Shown here one piece after another: positions 6,561-11,628 of a stretch of 11,628 bases of DNA. The notes beneath the pieces are model-generated. The model made no database searches. It was not told the origin of the DNA and worked only from the letters and a program-made list of their open reading frames with translations. Within the stretch, counting starts at the first letter, position 1. Each line of letters opens with the position of its first letter. The stretch is from Isohypsibius dastychi (lineage: Eukaryota; Tardigrada; Eutardigrada; Parachela; Isohypsibiidae), in contig JAQIWT010001260.1 of assembly GCA_034696485.1 (NCBI GenBank), positions 1 through 11,628 of the forward strand, in the 5' to 3' direction. Both the position numbers and the translations under genes were made by a program.

Positions 6561-6838
6561 TTCCTGATTTGTTGGATTGTTTTGAATAGAATTTCTTACA
6601 AGAATTGCTTGAGAAAGAGAGAGAATGGATTCGAGGTTGGTGATTTATGAATAGTAAGTGTGACATAGCCCGTCCGTTGAGTTGATTCTTGAGTGGATGA
6701 AAGGTGGACGTGTGTCGTATGCAAGCGTGTGCGTTCACACACTTTATTCACGCGAAAGGTCCCCAATTCACAATCTAGGCACTTACTTGACACAATCAGG
6801 AGTTGAATTCCTCAATCCTTACTTATAATAAATAAAGA
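6561..6838. promoter_or_regulatory. Divergent promoter region of g5 and g6
   Basis: No supported gene lies here; the open frames that cross it begin with GTG and are not convincing. The region must drive g5 leftward and g6 rightward. An AT-rich element ACTTATAATAAATAAAG sits at 6821-6837, directly before the g6 ATG (A at -3, G at +4). It is TATA-like but so close to the ATG that the leader would be almost absent. A short purine-rich run (GAGAAAGAGAGAGAATGG, around 6609-6627) lies on the g5 side. A small hairpin GTGTG-CGTT-CACAC occurs at 6727-6740. Confidence 0.5.
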
Positions 6839-8020
6839 ATGGCAAGCTATATGAAACTTTGCTTACAAGATGCTCACGCCTTTGTTCGCGCAGTGGACTG
6901 CGCGTTAAGTGGCGTCGAGCTTACGGACAGGTACTCTTCGGTTGTGTTTATCGTGCAGGTGGCGAACAAGCAGAATGAGCAACAAACGATACTTGTACAA
7001 GCGATGAGCGTATGTCAAAGTGTTTGCTTTAGCATAAGAGTTCCGATCAAGTATGTGGGAGGGAACATCAAAGCGTTTCGGAGCCAAACCCCGCGTATCT
7101 CACGCCAGTCCTTAGTTCGAATGGTCAGGTTGTTTCGTGGATTTGGCTCCAAATATACTTCGCTGAGTCTGGTGTTCGAAGAGTGTTCTGTTCAATTTGA
7201 AGCAGAGAATGATCGCACCCATGATAGGCGAGTGTTTAAGTGTAGTCGGATTATTGAGGCCCGATCCAACGGAAGCACTTCTCGGTCTGCAGATGTATAT
7301 CCAATGAACTTTGAGAACAGGGAATCGGATGATTCTAATCTTGTGACAACGAAGGTACATGATTTCATCCGTCACTACGTTCCAGACCGCAACGAAGTTA
7401 TAGGGATTGACTTTGTCGACAATGGTCCGGTAATTCTAAACATTTCCAAGCTCACTACCGGCGACTCTTCCGATGGACCCACAAAAAGAGAGGTACTTCT
7501 CCGAATGAAGATTCCTGCGTTCTCCAGCATTGAACAATCCCAATCAGTGACAACACCCAAATCTCGAGTCAACACTATCCCAGATCTCTCTTCAAAAGCA
7601 GTGGAAGTCCCTGTGAAATTGACAATGACATGTTTTCAGAATTGTTTGAAGTTTGCACGCCCTTCTCACGGCTCCTCTTCAAAGTCTCTCGACGATAACT
7701 GCAATGACGATGAGGCGGAGAATGATAAGCCTTCTGACGAGGAATATGTGCATACAGGACACCACGTCGTTCTCAAGAAGCATCCTGAATTTCCATTGTG
7801 TATGGAATCTGCATATTGTGCGTCAATGCCTTCGACTCCCACAATCGGCGGTGTTAGTGCAAATGTCGAAAGTGGAGGTGGCCGAGTTGAGTTTCGACGA
7901 AAGATGGGAACCAGGTTACGCATGTTCATTGCCCCCATTATTCCAGTAGAGGCGATTGAAGCCTCCTCACAGCCACCAAAGCGTTCCGCACCTAATCCGA
8001 AGCGACAGAAGTGTGAATAG
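6839..8020 (+). CDS. g6: PCNA-like DNA polymerase sliding clamp, 393 aa
   Basis: The whole chain follows the two-domain order of PCNA. An N-terminal strand and helix (residues 5-25) is followed by the AMSVCQSVCFSIRVP segment (55-69), at the place of the conserved Q-[AS]-M-D-x-S-H strand pair. A helix ISRQSLVRMVRLFRGF (87-102) and strands through 140 complete domain 1. In domain 2, residues 258-275 (PVKLTMTCFQNCLKFARP) match the 'PV-L-x-[FL]...YL..F.KA.P' helix, and residues 360-371 (LRMFIAPIIPVE) match the terminal [YF]-[YFL]-L-A-P-K strand. A clamp encircles DNA and holds the polymerase and other partners. It is longer than cellular PCNA (about 260 aa) because of an expanded inter-domain region and an acidic insert (about 284-302). 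The tail KRSAPNPKRQK resembles a nuclear localisation signal. The usual D after QAM is replaced. No viral polymerase was found nearby. Confidence 0.82.
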   Translation: MASYMKLCLQDAHAFVRAVDCALSGVELTDRYSSVVFIVQVANKQNEQQTILVQAMSVCQSVCFSIRVPIKYVGGNIKAFRSQTPRISRQSLVRMVRLFRGFGSKYTSLSLVFEECSVQFEAENDRTHDRRVFKCSRIIEARSNGSTSRSADVYPMNFENRESDDSNLVTTKVHDFIRHYVPDRNEVIGIDFVDNGPVILNISKLTTGDSSDGPTKREVLLRMKIPAFSSIEQSQSVTTPKSRVNTIPDLSSKAVEVPVKLTMTCFQNCLKFARPSHGSSSKSLDDNCNDDEAENDKPSDEEYVHTGHHVVLKKHPEFPLCMESAYCASMPSTPTIGGVSANVESGGGRVEFRRKMGTRLRMFIAPIIPVEAIEASSQPPKRSAPNPKRQKCE

Positions 8021-8030
8021 TATCCTAATG

Positions 8031-9065
8031 TTAATTCTTTGATGGTGCTTGTGTGACGTGGCTTTCAACCATTCGGTAGAAATCTAGCACATTGATCGTG
8101 GGAGGTGACGACGATGCGGATTTGATTGCCGACGCTGATGTAGGCGCCGTTGTCAGCGGCGGTTGTAACATGTAAATCTGCATGATCGACGGAGGAGGTG
8201 TCGGTGCTTGTGACCCCAGTAAGGGTGACATTGACGGTGATGCCGTTGATAGAGTCGGCGACAGCACCGGAGTTGACGACGTTGGTCTACTCGTTGGTTT
8301 GAAATTCTTTCGTAAACGAGAATTCCGACGCTGTAGAGGCATGCTCGGGGCTTCTGTGGTATTATTTCCAATTGAATTTGAGTTGCCTGCAAGATCATCA
8401 TAAACAGTTAGAGTTTGGATCACCACAGTATCTATTGTCCCATCGATCGGAATTCCACCAGTGAAGCGCATAAGTATCGAAAGGAGACTGAAAAATCCCT
8501 CAACCACCAAGTATCCAAGAAGTCGGAAATACCTTGAGAACACAATCACGCAAATAAAGATTGCAAAGATACCCCATCCAACGATCTTCCAAAATAACTG
8601 CTTCGAACCAGACTTACATATTGCACAACAGTAATCTGAGCACTTCCGAAAGAGCCAGTATCCACTTAAACATAACAGAATGGTTTTGATTTTCCCACGC
8701 CAGGTTGTTTTGGAGTTGTCCTCGTCTTCTGAGTCTATCTCACTATCACTGTCGACATCATCATGTTTCCGCTTGCAACATATTGCACGAATGATGAAAC
8801 ATCCGGTGATATAGTATAGAATCGTATAGAGTGTGCCACACAAGCATATTGAAATTCTCTTCGAAATGGGGTCGGATTTGTTGAGAAGTTGATCCGGATT
8901 CTCCATTGGGGGCTCTTTATTGGCAATTTCAATCTTCTGCAACTGTTTCTTAACATATCGCTTGAGGGCTCGCTTGGTCTTTTCGATTTCATCATGAGAC
9001 CTAACTGGTTCATCGGATTGCTTGATCAGGCATTGGCAACAGGCCCGTTTCTCCGTCGCCGACAT
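8031..9065 (-). CDS. g7: multi-pass membrane protein with Pro/Ser/Thr-rich tail, 344 aa
   Basis: An ATG at 9065 with A at -3. The N-terminus is Cys-rich (CCQC, residues 9-12) and followed by a charged helical stretch (25-50). Hydrophobic segments lie at about 71-97, 126-138 (short), 158-177 and 183-200. A highly acidic loop, DDVDSDSEIDSEDEDN (102-117), separates the first two. The Cys-rich stretch KCSDYCCAIC (141-150) precedes the third. From about residue 226 the chain is low-complexity and rich in Pro, Ser and Thr, with one NNT sequon, like a mucin-type extracellular stalk. Family not recognised. A virion-envelope, egress or membrane-remodelling role is plausible but inferred. Its start codon lies 38 bp from the divergent g8 start. 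Its stop is 10 bp from that of g6, so 3' ends must overlap. Confidence 0.75.
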   Translation of the reverse strand: MSATEKRACCQCLIKQSDEPVRSHDEIEKTKRALKRYVKKQLQKIEIANKEPPMENPDQLLNKSDPISKRISICLCGTLYTILYYITGCFIIRAICCKRKHDDVDSDSEIDSEDEDNSKTTWRGKIKTILLCLSGYWLFRKCSDYCCAICKSGSKQLFWKIVGWGIFAIFICVIVFSRYFRLLGYLVVEGFFSLLSILMRFTGGIPIDGTIDTVVIQTLTVYDDLAGNSNSIGNNTTEAPSMPLQRRNSRLRKNFKPTSRPTSSTPVLSPTLSTASPSMSPLLGSQAPTPPPSIMQIYMLQPPLTTAPTSASAIKSASSSPPTINVLDFYRMVESHVTQAPSKN

Positions 9066-9103
9066 TTTTGCACGAGAGGCTCATCACCATAAGCTGGGTA
9101 GAA

Positions 9104-11059
9104 ATGTGGTCAAGCTTAAATGGGAGTAAGGGAGATGGATATCTTCGTCTATTCCTCCCACAAGGTGCACATGGCATTATAAACGCCGGGAGTGATCTCG
9201 GTACGGGCGTAGATTCGATTGATAAAGGCAAAGGTTCGAATGTAGATGGTCGGAATAAATCTGCATCAATTGAGGAAGATCTACTGGCGCCAGAGCGGAA
9301 CAATTCGGAGACTCGTGAGGATATAATGCGTGAGCTATTCGGAATGCGGTATTCGGGTGTGGTCATGATTGCATCAAGTTATCGTCTATCTCACATACAG
9401 TTCGATGAGATTAGTCCCGAGTTCGAAGATGGGTCTCAGGTGAAACGTTTTATGGCTCGACTAATAAGGGAGGAGTATGCACGGTTCATACGTAAGGTTG
9501 AATTCTATTTCTCAACAATCTCATGTTGCCCTTGGCAAATCAAAGAAGTAGATAAATGGATATCAAACGAAGAGCTGTTTGACATGATGTCAAATGACGA
9601 GGATTTCCCTGCGGACTCTGACCAGAAAATTGAAGGCAAAAGTACCTCAGTCTCCTTTGACGGAGGTGGAGAGTGGCGCCGCGTATCAATCCCTGTGACC
9701 TACCCCGAAAACACGTTTACCGTGAAGCGATACTATGACCCCGACAAGAATGAGGTGATTACAGAAGTTCGTGATATGCGCGGTGAAATTATTCCTCTCG
9801 TTCTGTACAGTATTCGGCATTCTGGCCCATTTCCCGAACCAAGTGTAGGGTTTCATAGCGAATGTTGCGCTATTCTACCAGAACTACGTCGTTATGAAGC
9901 GATACGGTTACTCTCACTTCGCGTTGCTGCGACACGGGCAGATCCCGAGACGATGTTGCGACGGATCATTCCAAGCTCAAATCAATCTGCCCAAACGGAA
10001 GGTGACATGCGTAAGAATCTACTTCAAATGCTTCTGGACGAGAATGGTAGGGTATATGAATTACCGAATGATGATGTAGTGCGCAGGAATAACTGCATTT
10101 GGTTGCCCGCTCAGCTCGATACAACGTCCTTTCAACCTCGCGCGGAGTTTATCCTTGATCTGGACCGGGCCTATTCAAACCTCACATCGCTAGTATCGGC
10201 AACATTTGGAGTACCCATTCATATTTTGCGCGATGCTGCAAAGGTTGTTACAGGAGGTAGGAAGACCTACAGCGGGACGGATCGAACTTCTCATGTGATA
10301 GATGAGGAGCGTGCACAGATGAATGCAATGTATTCAGAGCTTGTAAACGATTTGAGATTGGCTGGATCGGCTGTTTGGAAGGTCATATTCAAACAGGATT
10401 ATGCACCAATCTTCGATATTCCAATTCGCGCCCATGTTGATTTCGGGACACTCGCCCAAATGATTGAGCTCGGAGCGATCGATAATCGACAGGCGCTCCC
10501 TTACATTAAACAGATTACTGGAATTGATGTTGAAAATCTCATCGCGAGTCGAGTTTTGAAGGGATCAAGGACTTCTTCTAAGAAGCGTGGAATAGGTTCA
10601 CCGAAATCTAGGAATGCTCGCGCAAGTCGGAATGAGTCTTCAGATGATAACACAAATAGTCCAAACAAATCATCATCTAAGGAGGCAATGAAGTGGACGA
10701 ATGACTTGAACGACACACCTTTAACAACTGAGCGGAGGTCAAAGCCTAAGTCTCGACGTAGAGGGAGATCCCGAAGACATCATCGTCGGCGACGACGTTC
10801 ACGGTCATCTTCAACTTCTGATGATGATAGCGATGATGATGGGGACTCGACAAGTGATTCATCTCCATCATCTGAACAGTCAAGATCATCTTCCAATCTC
10901 TCTAGACAATCTTCAAAGACCAAATCGAAGCGTCGTCGTTCGCGAAAGTCTAGGCATCGTCGTTCTCGAAAAGGCAAGCGTCAGCATGGGACAACAACTG
11001 CGCACGAGAAGAGAAAAGAGAGAGGCGAGGAATCTGGTGGCGCCGGCAAGGCTGGCTAA
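9104..11059 (+). CDS. g8: portal-like protein with Arg/Ser-rich tail, 651 aa
   Basis: The open frame extends upstream to a TTG at 9068, but the first ATG is at 9104 (G at -3), giving 651 aa. Residues about 255-478 follow the pattern of the lambda/HK97 type of portal protein. A helix (CCAILPELRRYEAIRLLSLR, about 254-273) is followed by a strand region. Next comes the segment SLVSATFGVPIHILRD (362-377), which matches the portal motif of a helix followed by '[AL]FGVP..LL', then a [ST]YS-containing loop, a long helix, and ELGAIDNRQALPYI (455-468), where portals carry a 'GI.[TD].NEAR' turn. A portal is a dodecameric ring through which DNA enters and leaves a capsid. From about residue 488 the tail is dominated by RS/SR dipeptides, Ser-Asp runs and basic clusters (SRRRGRSRRHHRRRRRSRS), suggesting nucleic-acid binding and regulation by SR-type kinases. 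The portal call is tentative; no terminase or HK97 capsid gene is visible here. Confidence 0.5.
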   Translation: MWSSLNGSKGDGYLRLFLPQGAHGIINAGSDLGTGVDSIDKGKGSNVDGRNKSASIEEDLLAPERNNSETREDIMRELFGMRYSGVVMIASSYRLSHIQFDEISPEFEDGSQVKRFMARLIREEYARFIRKVEFYFSTISCCPWQIKEVDKWISNEELFDMMSNDEDFPADSDQKIEGKSTSVSFDGGGEWRRVSIPVTYPENTFTVKRYYDPDKNEVITEVRDMRGEIIPLVLYSIRHSGPFPEPSVGFHSECCAILPELRRYEAIRLLSLRVAATRADPETMLRRIIPSSNQSAQTEGDMRKNLLQMLLDENGRVYELPNDDVVRRNNCIWLPAQLDTTSFQPRAEFILDLDRAYSNLTSLVSATFGVPIHILRDAAKVVTGGRKTYSGTDRTSHVIDEERAQMNAMYSELVNDLRLAGSAVWKVIFKQDYAPIFDIPIRAHVDFGTLAQMIELGAIDNRQALPYIKQITGIDVENLIASRVLKGSRTSSKKRGIGSPKSRNARASRNESSDDNTNSPNKSSSKEAMKWTNDLNDTPLTTERRSKPKSRRRGRSRRHHRRRRRSRSSSTSDDDSDDDGDSTSDSSPSSEQSRSSSNLSRQSSKTKSKRRRSRKSRHRRSRKGKRQHGTTTAHEKRKERGEESGGAGKAG

Positions 11060-11082
11060 CGCTCTAAGAATTTGATGTCAGA

Positions 11083-11103
11083 GTGATCAACGATCGTTGT
11101 CAC
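11083..11103. promoter_or_regulatory. Bulged 21-nt palindrome after g8
   Basis: GTGA-T-CAACGATCGTTG-TCAC: a perfect 12-bp palindrome (11088-11099) extended by four matching bases on each side after a single-base bulge. It starts 24 bp after the g8 stop. In RNA it could not close without a loop, so a DNA-binding site for a dimer is more likely than a hairpin terminator. The role is inferred. Confidence 0.5.
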
Positions 11104-11392
11104 GAATGGGACGAACCAAGCTCTTGATACAGCGATGTTCAATGTAGATATGATCGGAAAAGAAGTCTCCATGTCCACCGGACAGGGATCTACAAACTAA
11201 AAATATTCGAAATCCAAGTCACCCTTCCCACCAGATATCTGAAGGTCTGAACTCGATGCTTAAACTTAATGAGTAGACTGTAACTGTAATTCTCTATTCT
11301 TCCCTCACTCAACTGTCAGCCTACCTCTCTCTCTCTCCTCTTCTCTTTCAACGCTATGTAATTTCGCAGCCTTCCTCTGCGTGTCTTCAACT

Positions 11393-11405
11393 TATACATT
11401 GTATA
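11393..11405. repeat. Extra TATACATTGTATA palindrome at right inner end
   Basis: This palindrome repeats the ITR palindrome in the context CTTATACATTGTATAACGTAG, about 160 bp inward of the terminal copy. The corresponding left sequence (224-236) is no longer palindromic. Together with the inner 17-bp motif it indicates that the ends were built from a repeated unit of about 160 bp. Confidence 0.7.
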
Positions 11406-11427
11406 ACGTAGAAATCTGTCATTGTGT

Positions 11428-11444
11428 CGACTCTCAGCTAAAAC
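11428..11444 (-). repeat. 17-bp terminal motif, right inner copy
   Basis: CGACTCTCAGCTAAAAC on the + strand, the exact reverse complement of the left-end motif, and the inner of two right-end copies. Confidence 0.85.
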
Positions 11445-11587
11445 ACGGCTTCTGAAGGTCAAAATCGAGATTTTCACTTGACTTTTTCGACATCCATGGT
11501 CCTCGAGATTCGACGAAATCTGAAATCTCGGTAAATCGTAAGAACTCGACTTATACATTGTATAATGTAGGGAAAAAGTCGAGTGAG

Positions 11588-11604
11588 CGACTCTCAGCTA
11601 AAAC
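11588..11604 (-). repeat. 17-bp terminal motif, right outer copy
   Basis: Exact reverse complement of the copy at 25-41, inside the perfectly matched outer 77 bp and 160 bp from the inner right copy. Confidence 0.85.
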
Positions 11605-11628
11605 GTGACTTTTGGACCTCAAACTGGT

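Larger units (their letters stand above)
11060..11406. other. Right noncoding flank with palindrome and pyrimidine tract
   Basis: No gene is supported between the g8 stop and the right ITR. The stretch contains a near-perfect palindrome at 11083-11103, a pyrimidine-only tract around 11321-11349, and an ITR-type palindrome at 11393-11405. I see no AATAAA signal after g8. The g8 transcript presumably ends here by some other signal. Confidence 0.6.
11407..11628. repeat. Right inverted terminal repeat (about 222 bp)
   Basis: This is the inverted partner of positions 1-222, identical over the outer 77 bp and about 85% identical over the next 124 bp. It holds two reverse-orientation copies of the 17-bp motif at 11428-11444 and 11588-11604, exactly 160 bp apart, which is the spacing of the first two copies in the left end. 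The palindrome TATACATTGTATA is present at 11552-11564. A second intact copy lies just beyond the repeat at 11393-11405, where the left end has only a decayed version. The last base of the window is the repeat terminus, so flanking host DNA, if any, is not visible. Confidence 0.97.

Noticed and set aside
6520-6793. Two minus-strand open frames in the g5/g6 promoter region.
   Set aside because: Both start with GTG, one overlaps g5 in another frame, and neither has a recognisable protein pattern.
9068-9103. Twelve extra N-terminal codons of g8 starting at a TTG, which would leave 2 bp to the g7 start.
   Set aside because: All other genes here start with ATG in a eukaryote-like context. The first in-frame ATG at 9104 is preferred; near-cognate initiation is possible but unsupported.
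10741-11000. Arg/Ser-rich low-complexity DNA at the end of g8 as a noncoding simple repeat.
   Set aside because: It is in frame with g8 up to a proper stop and uses varied codons for the same residues, so it is coding sequence.
11321-11349. Pyrimidine tract near the right end as a polypyrimidine splice signal or microsatellite.
   Set aside because: It is a short irregular CT run with no downstream exon or gene. It is noted only as part of the right flank.
1-11628. Classification as a DNA transposon because of ITRs with subterminal repeats.
   Set aside because: No DDE, tyrosine recombinase or HUH motif was recognised in any protein and no target-site duplication is visible, because the window ends at the repeats. 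It remains possible if g5 hides a transposase.

Overview
The window looks like one complete linear DNA molecule or element. Its two ends are inverted copies of each other over about 222 bp, and the outermost 77 bp are identical. Between the ends are eight compact genes on alternating strands, with no intron needed to read any of them. Several features point to a DNA virus, or virus-derived element, of a eukaryote that works in the nucleus: a PCNA-like sliding clamp with a C-terminal nuclear-localisation-type tail, a Skp1/BTB-like domain, an AT-hook, many N-glycosylation sequons, a purine at -3 of the start codon in seven of eight genes, and no consistent Shine-Dalgarno signal. The host cannot be named from the sequence.

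Layout. Left ITR (1-222) and leader with short repeats (223-452); g1, a 166-aa orphan (+); g2, a 93-aa orphan (-); a divergent control region with a palindrome, an inverted repeat and 29-bp tandem repeats (1283-1552); g3, a Skp1/BTB-like protein (+); g4, a glycoprotein-like protein with a C-terminal hydrophobic anchor (-); g5, a 938-aa orphan with an AT-hook and basic clusters (-); a divergent promoter region (6561-6838); g6, the sliding clamp (+); g7, a multi-pass membrane protein with an acidic loop and a Pro/Ser/Thr-rich tail (-); g8, a portal-like protein with a long Arg/Ser-rich tail (+); a noncoding right flank (11060-11406) with a palindrome and a pyrimidine tract; right ITR (11407-11628).

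How the genes may fit together (inference). g6 would tether a DNA polymerase, g5 may bind DNA, g3 may redirect host SCF ubiquitin ligases, g4 and g7 are membrane or virion-surface candidates, and g8 may be the DNA-entry vertex of a capsid of the tailed-phage/herpesvirus type. I recognise no DNA polymerase, helicase, packaging ATPase, major capsid protein, protease, integrase or transposase. The element is therefore probably one segment of a multipartite genome, a helper-dependent element, or a very divergent virus whose core genes cannot be recognised by eye. Functional calls rest on reading protein patterns by eye. The clamp is the strongest, Skp1-like is moderate and portal-like is tentative.
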